A stretch of 64,000 bases of DNA from Homoserinibacter sp. GY 40078 (GTDB taxonomy: Bacteria > Actinomycetota > Actinomycetes > Actinomycetales > Microbacteriaceae). Below, piece by piece: positions 23,270 to 32,421 of the stretch. The stretch covers positions 833,741 through 897,740 of the forward strand of contig NZ_VRTZ01000001.1 of NCBI RefSeq assembly GCF_008017545.1, written 5' to 3'. The notes below the pieces were generated by a model. That model searched no databases, was not told the origin of the DNA, and worked only from the letters and a program-made list of their open reading frames with translations. The stretch's first letter is position 1. Each line of letters starts with the position of its first letter. The translations under genes were made by a program, and so were the position numbers.

Positions 23270-24163
23270 TCAGACGGACGACTCGGCCGCTGCCGTCGTG
23301 ATCCGCACGACGTTGTTCCAGGGATCGTCGAACGCGAGCGAGCGTCCGTCGTCGCGACCCCGCGATCCGTGGTGTGCCATCCGCTCGCCGATCTCGCCGA
23401 GGTCGTCGTCGCCCGGCACCACGATGTCGAGTCGGCCGAGGCCGAGGGTCTGCTGACGCCGACCCGCGCCGAGCGAGTTCCACACGTTCATGGCCATGTG
23501 GTGGTGGTAGCCGCCGGCGCTCACGAACAGCGCGGTCGGCATCGAGACCGTCTCGTCGAAGCCGAGCCGGTTCACGTAGAACTCCCGGGCCGTCGCCACG
23601 TCGCCTACCGAGAGGTGAACGTGGCCGACCTGCGCGCCGGCGCCCGCGAGGGGGCCATCGATGCCGTCTTCGGTGAGATGCTCCCGCAGATATTCGTTCG
23701 GATCGAGCCGCTCGCTGCCCATCGTGATGTGGCCGTTGACCCAGCTCCACTCGGTGCGGAGGCGGTCCCAGTAGAGCTCGACGCCATTGCCCTCGGGGTC
23801 GTCGAAGTAGAACGCCTTCGATACGAGGTGATCGGCGGATCCGGTGAACCGTCCCCGCGGATGCCGCGCCGTCGCATAGACCGCCGCGGCGAGGGCGGAT
23901 TCATCGTCGAACAGGATCGCGGTGTGGAAGAGCCCGGCCTCGCGCGGCCCGGCGTGCCGGAGCGCGGGGGTCTGCTCGAGCACCATGATCGGCAGCGCCG
24001 TGGCGTCCGGTCGGCGCCGCCCGAGGGTGACGCGCGAGCCGTCGGCTGATAGCGCCTCCAGCCCGACGGCGTCGCGGTAGTACGACGTCATGGCGTCGAG
24101 GTCGGCCACGTTGAGGGTGACCGCGCCCATCGCGGTGGCGTCTGCGAGCAGCTGCTCGGTCAT
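23270..24163 (-). CDS. catE: two-domain VOC dioxygenase, CatE-like
   Basis: A 297-residue protein of two fused vicinal-oxygen-chelate modules. The first begins MGAVTLNVADLDAMTSYYRDAVGL and ends FDDPEGNGVELYWDR. The second has QVGHVHLSVGDVATAREFYVNRLGF and the metal-side HHMAMNVW. This layout and length match the thiol-dependent catechol-2,3-dioxygenase CatE of quinone-responsive catDE operons. It is the second gene of a unit with a DoxX gene 14 nt upstream, the same partner as in catDE (CatD is DoxX-like). It is predicted to open catechol or hydroquinone rings. Assignment as CatE is by architecture and neighbour. Confidence 0.72.
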   Translation of the reverse strand: MTEQLLADATAMGAVTLNVADLDAMTSYYRDAVGLEALSADGSRVTLGRRRPDATALPIMVLEQTPALRHAGPREAGLFHTAILFDDESALAAAVYATARHPRGRFTGSADHLVSKAFYFDDPEGNGVELYWDRLRTEWSWVNGHITMGSERLDPNEYLREHLTEDGIDGPLAGAGAQVGHVHLSVGDVATAREFYVNRLGFDETVSMPTALFVSAGGYHHHMAMNVWNSLGAGRRQQTLGLGRLDIVVPGDDDLGEIGERMAHHGSRGRDDGRSLAFDDPWNNVVRITTAAAESSV

Positions 24164-24177
24164 GCGGGACTCCTGGC

Positions 24178-24543
24178 TCAGAGCACCACGAGGTAGCCGA
24201 GCACGGCGCTCGCGATGGCGAGCACCAGCAGCCCGATCTGCGGCACGAACGGTTCCTTGCGGCGGGAGTGGACGATGATCGCGCCGATCATCACGAGGAC
24301 GAGCCCGACGGCGGAGATCGGGCTCAGCACGGGGGCGATGCCGGTGAGCAGGGGCAGGATCAGCCCGAGTGCGCCAAGCGCTTCGAGCGCACCGATCGCG
24401 CGCACGGTGCCGCCGGAGAAGTCTTCGACCCAGCCCATCCCCGAGGCGCTCAGTGCCTCCCGCGGACGGACGAGCTTGGTGATCCCGACCATGAGGAACG
24501 CGAGAGCGAGAAGCCCATTGATGATCCAGAGAGCGATGAGCAC
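24178..24543 (-). CDS. catD: DoxX-family membrane protein, CatD-like
   Basis: A 121-residue integral membrane protein with four hydrophobic helices, starting LIALWIINGLLALAFLMVGITKLVRP and containing the DoxX-typical GAIEA-like segment RAIGALEALGALGLILP. GTG 24543 with AAAGG upstream is the start. It is the first gene of a two-gene unit with a CatE-like dioxygenase. Two operator-like repeats sit directly in front (24556-24601). In Bacillus, CatD/CatE are controlled by a MarR/DUF24 repressor that senses quinones; a comparable sensor is likely here but is not in this window. Confidence 0.78.
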   Translation of the reverse strand: MLIALWIINGLLALAFLMVGITKLVRPREALSASGMGWVEDFSGGTVRAIGALEALGALGLILPLLTGIAPVLSPISAVGLVLVMIGAIIVHSRRKEPFVPQIGLLVLAIASAVLGYLVVL

Positions 24544-24555
24544 GGCGAACCTTTC

Positions 24556-24601
24556 GTTGTAGTGACAACCAATATGCACCACGAATGGTTGTAGTGTCAA
24601 C
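24556..24601 (-). promoter_or_regulatory. paired operators upstream of the catDE-like unit
   Basis: GTTGT-AGTG-ACAAC (24556-24569) and GTTG-TAGTGT-CAAC (24588-24601) are near-identical 14-bp inverted repeats 32 nt apart, about three helical turns, directly before the doxX start. The spacing suggests cooperative binding of a dimeric repressor such as a MarR/HxlR-type protein. Confidence 0.68.
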
Positions 24602-24642
24602 TGTTGTTCGCCGGGGGCCCGCCGCACGCCGCAGACCCGCTC

Positions 24643-25539
24643 CTAGGTGATCCCTTCCGCCGTCTGCTCCAGATCCGTCGCCGGCCGCTCGCGTTGGGTC
24701 GCGATCGCCGTGCCCGCGGCAGCGCACACGAGCAGGATCGCGAACAGCTGCACGGGGCCGAGCCGCTCGTGCAGCACGATCCACCCGAACACCGCGGCGA
24801 CCACCGGCCCGAACGAGGTGATGATCGCGTAGAGCCGCGCCGTAATCCGCCGCAGGATGAAGGTGTCGAGCGCGTAGGGGATGGCCGACGACAGCACACC
24901 GATTCCCCCGAGCAGCGCCACCACCGGCCACGAGAACTGCGCCTGCGGGATGCCGAACACGGCGAGCGGCACGATGAGGATGAGGCTCACGACGCTTGCC
25001 ACCGTGAGCCCCTCGAGGCCCGGCAGGCCGAGCGCCACGCGGCGCGTGAGCAGGATGTAGGCGGCCCATGCTCCCGCCGCGATGAGCGCGAGCACGACTC
25101 CGAGAGCATCGATCTGCCCCTCGAGCCCGGTGAGGAGCACCACGCCCGCTCCGGCGACCACGACGCAGACGACATCGAGCACACGCCGCGAGGTGGCGAG
25201 TGCCAGCAGCAGCGGGCCGAGGAACTCGATCGTCGCCGCGATACCGAGCCCCAGCAGGTGGATGGACTGGTAGAAGGAGAGGTTCATCACCGCGAGCGTC
25301 ACGCCCAACGCGACGGCGGGCCACAGCCGACGCCAGGTGAGCAGCGATCGCCGGGGCCGGTAGAAGGGCAGCAGCACGATCACCATGACGAGTTGGCGTG
25401 CCGCGACCACGATCGGCGAGCCCACGTAGCCGATCGCGACGCCCGCGAGGGCCGAACCCAGGTTGATCGACACCTCCGTGCCCACCTGGGTGGATGCGCC
25501 GACCAGCGTGCGTCGACGGCTCGGCGGCTGGGGGTTCAC
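24643..25539 (-). CDS. EamA-family (RhtA-like) membrane transporter
   Basis: A 298-residue protein with about ten membrane helices in two EamA repeats, e.g. SALAGVAIGYVGSPIVVAARQ, WPAVALGVTLAVMNLSFY, AYILLTRRVALGLPG and YAIITSFGPVVAAVFGW followed by IVLHERL. The second-repeat signature and C-terminal AIATQRER tail resemble RhtA-type threonine/homoserine exporters, but the substrate is uncertain. The start codon is GTG 25539, with only a weak ribosome site. It lies upstream of the catDE-like unit on the same strand, 41 nt before the paired operators. Confidence 0.83.
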   Translation of the reverse strand: MNPQPPSRRRTLVGASTQVGTEVSINLGSALAGVAIGYVGSPIVVAARQLVMVIVLLPFYRPRRSLLTWRRLWPAVALGVTLAVMNLSFYQSIHLLGLGIAATIEFLGPLLLALATSRRVLDVVCVVVAGAGVVLLTGLEGQIDALGVVLALIAAGAWAAYILLTRRVALGLPGLEGLTVASVVSLILIVPLAVFGIPQAQFSWPVVALLGGIGVLSSAIPYALDTFILRRITARLYAIITSFGPVVAAVFGWIVLHERLGPVQLFAILLVCAAAGTAIATQRERPATDLEQTAEGIT

Positions 25540-25604
25540 TCACCCATTCTGGGGCGTACCGCCGACGCTGGGCACACGCGCCCGACGCGTCTAGGCTCGA
25601 CCGC

Positions 25605-26174
25605 ATGGCAGACGAGAAGGGCCTCGATCCGCGGTACGACCCCGCCTTCCAGCGGGGCTACGACGGGCACAGCGCGACGCGATCCGAGACCGCCCGGCAC
25701 GCACCGCGCTTCGGCTCGGCACTGCAGCGGCCAGCGGCCGAGCACGCGCCGGATGCGACCTCCGCCCCGTATGCCTCGCACGCCACCCGCTCGGATGTCG
25801 CGGCCGGGTACACGGCTCCCGCCGCTGCGACCGACGCACCGACTGCCGCCGCAGATGCCGGCACCGGCACGGTCCCCGCGGCCCCGGCGCCCGAGCCCGT
25901 GGTGGTCGTCGCCGCGCCCGCCCCGTTGCGCGCACCCTGGACCAATCCGTTCATCATCGTCACGGCGATCCTCGGCCTCGCACTGACGGCGATGGCGGGG
26001 TCCATGCTGCTCACCGCAAGCGACGCGATGACGAACCCCGACTCCTACTACCTGGCGCAGGTGTCCATCTTCGGGGCACCTCCGCTGCTCGCGGCCGGGC
26101 TCCTGATCGTCTCGGCCGTGCTGGTGATCTGCGGTCTCCACTGGGCCCGGCGCCCCGAGCCCGACGAGGGCTGA
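25605..26174 (+). CDS. hypothetical membrane protein with disordered N-terminus
   Basis: A 189-residue protein with a long Ala/Pro/Thr-rich soluble N-terminus (about 110 residues). Two membrane helices follow, at about residues 117-137 (PFIIVTAILGLALTAMAG) and 152-175 (PPLLAAGLLIVSAVLVICGLHW), with a short charged tail. ATG 25605 gives the typical start. It is the only plus-strand gene between the EamA gene and nei; no family is recognised. The topology suggests a small membrane-anchored protein with cytosolic termini. Confidence 0.62.
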   Translation: MADEKGLDPRYDPAFQRGYDGHSATRSETARHAPRFGSALQRPAAEHAPDATSAPYASHATRSDVAAGYTAPAAATDAPTAAADAGTGTVPAAPAPEPVVVVAAPAPLRAPWTNPFIIVTAILGLALTAMAGSMLLTASDAMTNPDSYYLAQVSIFGAPPLLAAGLLIVSAVLVICGLHWARRPEPDEG

Positions 26175-26177
26175 GGC

Positions 26178-26957
26178 TCAGGTCTGGCAGCTCGGGCACC
26201 AGGTGACCACGCGCTCCTGCCCAGGCAGGCGTCCGAGCTCACCGCCCTCGAGCCGCGTACCGCAGCGGCGGCACTGCTCGCCGGTCCGCGAGTAGACCCA
26301 TGTGCGGCGCCCGGGCCGCAGGTCTCCCGTGGTGGAGCGGGTCCAGCGATCGCGGTTCGCGTTGAGCATCCGGTAGGCGAGCCGCACGAGGGCGTGCACA
26401 TCGTCCACGTCGCCGATGGCTCGCGACGGCATCACGCCACGGACGAAGCACACCTCGTTCGCGTACACGTTGCCGACACCCGCGAGATTGCGCTGATCGA
26501 GCAGCGCCGCGAACACCGGCACCTCCGGGTCGGAGGCGATCCGCCGCGCCGCTTCGTCCTCGTTCCAGTCGTCCCCGAGCGGATCCGGCCCCAAGTGGCC
26601 CACAACGCTCTGCTCGTCGGTGGTCGGCAGCACTTCGAGCACCCCGAGCTCGAACCCGACCGACTCCTGGCCTTCGGTGGTGAGCACGACGCGCGCCTGG
26701 AACGCGGGCCGCGACCAACGCTCGCCCGGATGGAACAGGCGCCACGCGCCCTCCATCTTCAGATGGGAGTGCACCGTCCAGTCGCCGATGCGGTGCAGCA
26801 GGTGCTTGCCGCGCGCGACGACCTCGTGCACGGTCTCGCCCGCGAGGTCGATGGTCGCGAACTCGGGCACGCGGAAGTCCGATGCACGCAGCACTCGTCC
26901 GGCGAGCGCATCGTGCTGCTGCCTCGCCGTCCGATAGACGGTGTCCCCCTCAGGCAC
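26178..26957 (-). CDS. nei: DNA glycosylase/AP lyase, endonuclease VIII family
   Basis: A 259-residue Fpg/Nei-family base-excision enzyme. The mature N-terminus PEGDTVYRTARQQHDAL has the catalytic proline after Met (Pro2) and Glu3. The H2TH domain includes DQRNLAGVGNVYANEVCF. A C-terminal zinc finger uses Cys pairs in EQCRRCGTRL and WCPSCQT. The PEGDTVYR start and Nei-type finger point to an actinobacterial Nei (Nei2) that removes oxidised pyrimidines. It lies 90 nt downstream of lhr on the same strand, suggesting a joint repair transcript. Confidence 0.92.
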   Translation of the reverse strand: MPEGDTVYRTARQQHDALAGRVLRASDFRVPEFATIDLAGETVHEVVARGKHLLHRIGDWTVHSHLKMEGAWRLFHPGERWSRPAFQARVVLTTEGQESVGFELGVLEVLPTTDEQSVVGHLGPDPLGDDWNEDEAARRIASDPEVPVFAALLDQRNLAGVGNVYANEVCFVRGVMPSRAIGDVDDVHALVRLAYRMLNANRDRWTRSTTGDLRPGRRTWVYSRTGEQCRRCGTRLEGGELGRLPGQERVVTWCPSCQT

Positions 26958-27047
26958 GCGGTAACCGTACCCCGAAGGTCCCGGGTGCGCGCCAGCCCCC
27001 GTTGACGGGTCCGGGCTCGGGGCACCGTTCGGCTCGCGGCTCGGCGA

Positions 27048-30000
27048 TCACCGCAGCCGCAGCCCCTGGGGCGTCGGTGCGAAACCGGCGTGCTCGAGCG
27101 CTCGGCCGAGCGGGGTGCCCACGGCGAACTCGCCGTCGATCCGCTCCACCCGGAGGCGGCCCCCCGCCGCACGCACGGTGTCTGCGAGCGACGCCGCTGC
27201 CGCCGCGATGCGTTCGTCGTCATCCGGGTCGAGGAAGCCGAGCACCGTCTTGCCGCCCTTCTCGACGTACAGCCCGAGTTCGCCGTCGACGAGCACCACG
27301 AGCGCGCCCGCCTTGCGGCCCGGGCGGTGGCCCTGCTCGGCGCGGGCAGGCCAGCCGAGCGCGGCGCCATAAGGATTGGCCGGGTCCGTCGCGCCGAGGG
27401 TGATCGCCACCGGCGGCTCGCGGTCCGTGCGGTCGGAGTGGAACGTACGCAGCCGGTCGACCGTGGCCGGGGTCGCGAACTGGGCAGCCCCCAGCCCGTC
27501 GACGAAGTAACCGCGGCGCACACGGCCGCTCTCCTCCAGGGTGCTGAGCACGCGGTACACGAGCGCGAACCCGCCCTCGACGCCCTCCGCCTGCACCGAT
27601 CCGCGGGTCACGATGCCGTAGCGCTCGAGCAACTGCTCGGCGAGGGCGGTTGCGCGCGCGGTGGGCACCCCGTTCGGGGCGGGCAGCAGGCTCCATCGCC
27701 CGGCGACCGTTGGGGGAGCGGATGCCGCGAGCGAGGCCGCCACCCGCGCTCGCGCCCGGTGAGCTCGGCCGCGCGGGGTCGCGCGGGGTCGCGAGGTGGT
27801 CGCCCCCAGCCGCGCGCGCAGAGCCGTGAACGTGTCGCCCGTCACGCGGCCCGCCCACACCAGCTCCCACAGGGCGCGCGCGATGTCGGAGTCGGTGGCC
27901 GGGTCGGCGTCGGGCGGTGTCGCCGCCCCCGCCAGCTGGCGGAAGAAGTAGCCGCCGCCGCCCGAGAGCGCGTCGAGCAGGCGGTCGCGCAGGGGATCCG
28001 GCTCGAGCGTGAGCGGCTCGGCGAGCGTGAGCGGCGCGGCGTCGGCGAGGTGCAGGCTCACCCAGCCGTCGCCACCGGGGAGCTCGCCGCGACCCGCCCA
28101 CAGCACCTCGCCGGCGCTCATCAACTCATCGAGCATCGCGGGGCTGTAGTCGCGCACGCGGCCGGGCAGCACGAGGCTCTCCCAGCTGGTGGCCGGCAGC
28201 GGAAGACCGGCGAGCTGGTCGATCGCCGACACGAGCCCGTCGATGCCACGCAGCGCACCCTGGCGGGGAGCGGATGCCACATGCTGCCAGTCGGGCATGA
28301 ACCGGCCGAGCGCCGCCTGCGGCACGGGCTCGACCTCCGCCCGCAGTGCGGCGAGCGATCGCGCCCGCAACCGGCGCAGCACCTCCGGGTCCACCCACTC
28401 GAGCCCGACCGCACCCGGGCGGAACTCGCCCTCCACGGCCCGCCGGTCGGCGGCCAGTCGGCGCAGCGCATCGGTCACGACGGCGATGCCGAGGCCCAAC
28501 CGGTATGCCGCATCCGATGCGGCGAACGGCACGTGGGTGCGCAGGTAGCGGCTCACGAGGTCGCCCACCGGATCGGCGACCGGCTCGAGGAACGCCGAGG
28601 GCACGCCGATCGGCAGGGGAACCCCGAGCGCGTCGCGGAGGCGCGCGGCATCCTCGACGACCGCCCACCGCTCGACCCCCGCGAGCTGCACGGGCAGCAC
28701 CCGATTCGCGCGCGCGAGTTCTCGGAGATCGTCCGCGGGATCCGTGGTGGCCCGGAACCGCTCCGCGACTTCGGCCGTCGAGAGCGGGCCCAGCACGCGC
28801 AGCAGGTCGACGATGCCCTCCGCGTCGCGGGCGCGACGATCCGGCTCGAGGCGCTGCAGTTCGCGCTCGGTCTGCGCGATCACCTCCGGGTCGAGCAGCT
28901 CGCGCAGTTCGGCGCGGCCGAGCAGCTCGGCGAGGAGCGTCGGGTCGAGCGAGAGCGCCGCAGCGCGTCGCTCGGCGAGCGGCGAGTCGCCCTCGTAGAG
29001 GAACGCCGCCACATAGCCGAAGAGCAGGGTGCGCGCGAACGGGCTCGGCGCATCCGTCTCCACCTCGACGAGCCGCACGCGCCGGGTGGAGATCTCGGAT
29101 GCCAGCTCGGCGAGCGACGGCAGGTCGTAGACGTCCTGCAGCACCTCGCGCACCGTCTCGAGGATGATCGGGAAGCTCGGATACTTGCGGGCCACCTCCA
29201 GCAGCTGGGCGGAGCGCTGCCGCTGCTGCCAGAGCGGCGAGCGACGCCCCGGATTGCGGCGGGGGAGCAGCAGCGCGCGCGCCGCCGACTCGCGGAAGCG
29301 CGACGCGAAGAGCGCCGAGCCGCCCACCTCCTCCGTGACGAGCGTCTCGAGTTCACCCGGCTCGAACGCGAAGAGCTCCGCGCCGGGCGGGTCGGCATCG
29401 GTCTCGGGCAGGCGCACCACGATGCCGTCGTCGCCCGCCATCGCGGACCCGTCGACGCCGAGCCGCTCCCGGATGCGCGCCGCCACCGCGAGCGCCCACG
29501 GCGCGTGCACCGGGGTGCCGTATGGGGAGTGCAGCACGAGCCGCCAGTCGCCCAGCTCGTCGCGGAACCGCTCGACGAGCAGGGTGCGATCCGACGGGAC
29601 GACGCCCGTGGCCTGCTTCTGCTCGGCCACGAACGCGGTGAGGTTGCGCACCGCGCGTTCGTCGAGGCCGCCGCGCTCGAGCCGTTCGACGAGCGCATCC
29701 GATGCACCGGATGCCAACTCCGCCTGGAACGCCCCGATCGCGCGCCCCAGCTCCGCCGGTCGCCCGAGCCCGTCGCCCTTCCAGAAGGGCACTCGCCCCG
29801 GTTGCCCGAACGCGGGGCTCACGAGCACGCGATCCGAGGTGATCTCCTCGATGCGCCAGCTCGTCGCCCCGAGGGCGAACACGTCGCCCACCCGCGACTC
29901 GTAAACCATCTCCTCGTCGAGCTCGCCCACCCGGCGTGCACCGGACTCGTCGCCGACGATGAACACGCCGAACATGCCGCGGTCGGGGATCGTGCCGCCG

Positions 30001-31613
30001 CTCGTCACCGCGAGCCGCTGGGCGCCCGGCCGCCCTGCGATCGTGCCGGCCACCCGATCCCACACGATGCGGGGGCGCAGCTCGGCGAACTCGTCCGATG
30101 GATACCGGCCCGAAAGCAGGTCGAGCGTCGCCTCGAACGCCGAGCGGGGTAGCGTCGCGAACGGCGCCGAGCGCCGCACCTGGTCGAACCACTCCTCCAC
30201 ATCGAGCGCGTCGAGCGCGACCGCGGCGACCGTCTGCTGCGCGAGGATGTCGAGCGGATTCTGCGGCACCTGGATCGCCTCGATGAGGCCCTCGCGCATC
30301 CGCTCGGTCGCGATCGCCGAGTGCAGCAGGTCGGCGCGGTGCTTCGGGAACAGCACCCCCTTCGAGATCTCGCCCACCTGGTGCCCGGCGCGACCCACCC
30401 GCTGCAGTCCGCTCGCCACCGAGGGCGGCGACTCCACCTGGATCACGAGGTCGACGGCCCCCATGTCGATGCCGAGCTCGAGCGAGCTCGTCGCGACGAC
30501 GCAGCGCAGGCGCCCCGACTTGAGGTCGTCCTCGATGCGGGCGCGCTGCTCCTTCGAGACGGATCCGTGGTGGGCGCGCGCGAGCACCGGCTCGGCGCCC
30601 GTGGTCTGGCCGGATCCGCCCATCAGTTGCGCGGGCGGACGCGTGGGGGCGGGGGTCGGTTCGCGCTCGCCGGGCTCGGCCTGCAGCTCGTCGTAGATCT
30701 CGTTCATCGACGCCGTGAGCCGTTCCGCGAGCCGCCGCGAGTTCGCGAACACGATCGTCGAGCGATGCTGCAGCACCTCGTCCACGATGGCGCGGTCGAC
30801 GTGCGGCCAGATCGACCCGCCGGATGCGAGGGCGCGTTCGTCGTCGTCGAGGTCCTCGGCCGTGGAGCGAGCCCCGAGTTCGGTCATGTCCTCCACGGGA
30901 ACCACGACCCGCAGGTCGAAGGTCTTCTGGATCGGCGGCGAGACGATCTCGACGCTCTCGCGTCCGCCGAGAAACCGCGCGACCTCCTCGAGCGGACGCA
31001 CCGTCGCCGAGAGGCCGATGCGCTGCGCGGGGCGCGGGAGCATCGCATCCAGCCGTTCGAGCGTCACCGCGAGGTGTGCGCCGCGCTTGGTCGCCGCGAC
31101 CGCGTGGATCTCGTCGACGATGACCGTCTCGACTCCGGCGAGCGTCGACCGCGCGGCGCTCGTCAACATGAGGTAGAGCGACTCGGGCGTCGTGATGAGG
31201 ATGTCGGGGGGCTCGCGCTGCAGCAGCCGCCGATCGGCGGGCGTCGTGTCGCCGGACCGCACGCCCACCGTGATCGAGGGCGGCTCGGTGCCGAGGCGCT
31301 TCGCGGTCTGGGTGATTCCGACGAGGGGCGAGCGGAGGTTGCGCTCGACGTCCACGCCGAGCGCCTTGAGCGGCGAGATGTACAGCACGCGGGTGCGGGT
31401 GGCGGGGGCTGCGGGGGGCGCCTGGAGCAGGCGGTCGAGCGACCAGAGGAACGCCGAGAGCGTCTTGCCGGATCCGGTGGGGGCGACGACGAGCGCGTGA
31501 CGTCCGGAGGAGATCGCCTGCCAGGCCCCCGCCTGCGCCGCCGTCGGCTGGGGGAACGCGCCGGCGAACCACTCCCGTGTCGCGGGGGAGAAGCGCTCGA
31601 GCGCGGGATCCAT
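27048..31613 (-). CDS. lhr: ATP-dependent helicase Lhr
   Basis: A 1521-residue superfamily 2 helicase, the full length of actinobacterial Lhr. Walker A APTGSGKTLSAF (about residue 45), DEIH box VIVDEIHAVAATKRG (about residue 158), SATVRPLEEVA motif III, and the helicase C-terminal QRVGRAGHQVGE motif VI are present. A long Lhr-specific C-terminal half follows. Lhr is a 3'-5' DNA helicase involved in DNA repair. ATG 31613 is preceded by a GGGG stretch. Transcription probably continues into nei. Large antisense open frames over this gene are codon-bias artefacts. Confidence 0.92.
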   Translation of the reverse strand: MDPALERFSPATREWFAGAFPQPTAAQAGAWQAISSGRHALVVAPTGSGKTLSAFLWSLDRLLQAPPAAPATRTRVLYISPLKALGVDVERNLRSPLVGITQTAKRLGTEPPSITVGVRSGDTTPADRRLLQREPPDILITTPESLYLMLTSAARSTLAGVETVIVDEIHAVAATKRGAHLAVTLERLDAMLPRPAQRIGLSATVRPLEEVARFLGGRESVEIVSPPIQKTFDLRVVVPVEDMTELGARSTAEDLDDDERALASGGSIWPHVDRAIVDEVLQHRSTIVFANSRRLAERLTASMNEIYDELQAEPGEREPTPAPTRPPAQLMGGSGQTTGAEPVLARAHHGSVSKEQRARIEDDLKSGRLRCVVATSSLELGIDMGAVDLVIQVESPPSVASGLQRVGRAGHQVGEISKGVLFPKHRADLLHSAIATERMREGLIEAIQVPQNPLDILAQQTVAAVALDALDVEEWFDQVRRSAPFATLPRSAFEATLDLLSGRYPSDEFAELRPRIVWDRVAGTIAGRPGAQRLAVTSGGTIPDRGMFGVFIVGDESGARRVGELDEEMVYESRVGDVFALGATSWRIEEITSDRVLVSPAFGQPGRVPFWKGDGLGRPAELGRAIGAFQAELASGASDALVERLERGGLDERAVRNLTAFVAEQKQATGVVPSDRTLLVERFRDELGDWRLVLHSPYGTPVHAPWALAVAARIRERLGVDGSAMAGDDGIVVRLPETDADPPGAELFAFEPGELETLVTEEVGGSALFASRFRESAARALLLPRRNPGRRSPLWQQRQRSAQLLEVARKYPSFPIILETVREVLQDVYDLPSLAELASEISTRRVRLVEVETDAPSPFARTLLFGYVAAFLYEGDSPLAERRAAALSLDPTLLAELLGRAELRELLDPEVIAQTERELQRLEPDRRARDAEGIVDLLRVLGPLSTAEVAERFRATTDPADDLRELARANRVLPVQLAGVERWAVVEDAARLRDALGVPLPIGVPSAFLEPVADPVGDLVSRYLRTHVPFAASDAAYRLGLGIAVVTDALRRLAADRRAVEGEFRPGAVGLEWVDPEVLRRLRARSLAALRAEVEPVPQAALGRFMPDWQHVASAPRQGALRGIDGLVSAIDQLAGLPLPATSWESLVLPGRVRDYSPAMLDELMSAGEVLWAGRGELPGGDGWVSLHLADAAPLTLAEPLTLEPDPLRDRLLDALSGGGGYFFRQLAGAATPPDADPATDSDIARALWELVWAGRVTGDTFTALRARLGATTSRPRATPRGRAHRARARVAASLAASAPPTVAGRWSLLPAPNGVPTARATALAEQLLERYGIVTRGSVQAEGVEGGFALVYRVLSTLEESGRVRRGYFVDGLGAAQFATPATVDRLRTFHSDRTDREPPVAITLGATDPANPYGAALGWPARAEQGHRPGRKAGALVVLVDGELGLYVEKGGKTVLGFLDPDDDERIAAAAASLADTVRAAGGRLRVERIDGEFAVGTPLGRALEHAGFAPTPQGLRLR

Positions 31614-31662
31614 GCCCCTATCCAACCCCGAACCCCCGACTCCTGACCTGCCGCGCGCCCCC

Positions 31663-31734
31663 GCCCCGTGAGAGTACGCACTTCTGCGTGCTCCGAGCCG
31701 TGAGAGCACGCAGAAGTGCGTACTCTCACGGGGC
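31663..31734. repeat. 72-nt palindromic hairpin element, copy 1
   Basis: A perfect 31-bp inverted repeat (31663-31693 and 31704-31734) with a 10-nt loop CGAGCCGTGA. The arms contain CGTGAGAGTACGCACTTCTG. A second copy sits 0.76 kb away at 32422-32491, on the other side of the esterase gene, with its loop in reverse orientation. The structure is REPIN-like (paired REP units); it encodes nothing and is not a normal terminator (stem too long, no U-tract). Confidence 0.85.
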
Positions 31735-31766
31735 TGAGAGGGGCGCCGGTGCGGGGAGAGCCCCGC

Positions 31767-32405
31767 TCAGGAGCGGGCGCGGAGGAAGGCGGCCACGTCG
31801 CTCAGGACCTGATCCGACACCGCATGCCCGAGCCCCGGATACACGGCACCGGTCAGCGCGGTGTGGTGCGCGAGCCACCGCTCGGCCCGCGCGATGAGGG
31901 CGGGTGTGAAGAACGGATCCACAGTGCCGCGTCCCCAGTACACCGCGGGCCGCTCTCGCGCGAGCCGTGCGTCGGCCGGATGTTCGCCGCCCACGACGAA
32001 CCCCGAGAGGTTCGCGGCGAACGAGACCGCCCCGTGGCTCTGGCGCAGCAGGTGCACGGCGAGTGCGCCGCCCTGCGAGAAGCCGAGCGCTCCGACGCGC
32101 GGCGGCACCCACGGTAGATGCCTCAGCCAGCCGAGCACGGCGTCCGCTGCCGCGTCTGCCGCGTCGAGACTCGGGTCGCCGGGCGTCTCGACCGCGTCGT
32201 CGAACCAGGCCCACGCGGGGCCGAACGGATGCGGGCCGCGCAGCGACGCGTACACGAAGCGCGCGGGGAGGAGCGATGCGAGGGAGGCGAGGTCGTGTTC
32301 GTCGGATCCGCGGCCGTGCAGGAGCAGCACGAGGGGCCGGCCGCGGCAGGCGTCGGGCTCGTCGCTCCACACGACGAGGTCCGGGTCGATCGACAGCGCT
32401 GTCAC
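31767..32405 (-). CDS. alpha/beta-hydrolase, phospholipase/carboxylesterase family
   Basis: A 212-residue esterase-type alpha/beta hydrolase. It has the oxyanion-side LVLLLHGRGSDEHDLASLA, the nucleophile elbow GALGFSQGGALA (Ser in GFSQGG) and the late GLGHAVS catalytic His. The Asp lies within the RGTVDPFFTP stretch. It is the size of carboxylesterase/thioesterase-type enzymes acting on small esters. GTG 32405 is used; there is no strong Shine-Dalgarno. The gene is bracketed by two copies of the long hairpin repeat, one just past each end. Substrate unknown. Confidence 0.82.
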   Translation of the reverse strand: MTALSIDPDLVVWSDEPDACRGRPLVLLLHGRGSDEHDLASLASLLPARFVYASLRGPHPFGPAWAWFDDAVETPGDPSLDAADAAADAVLGWLRHLPWVPPRVGALGFSQGGALAVHLLRQSHGAVSFAANLSGFVVGGEHPADARLARERPAVYWGRGTVDPFFTPALIARAERWLAHHTALTGAVYPGLGHAVSDQVLSDVAAFLRARS

Positions 32406-32421
32406 ATCCCCATACTGCCCC

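Noticed and set aside
27090-30152. A 1020-residue plus-strand open frame opposite lhr
   Set aside because: It shares the composition pattern of other antisense frames and contains no motifs, while the opposite strand has a complete Lhr helicase.
31663-31734. The long hairpin as an ordinary transcription terminator of lhr
   Set aside because: It lies upstream of the lhr start, not after its end; the stem is far longer than a terminator and no U-tract follows. A second copy with reversed loop shows it is a repeat family.
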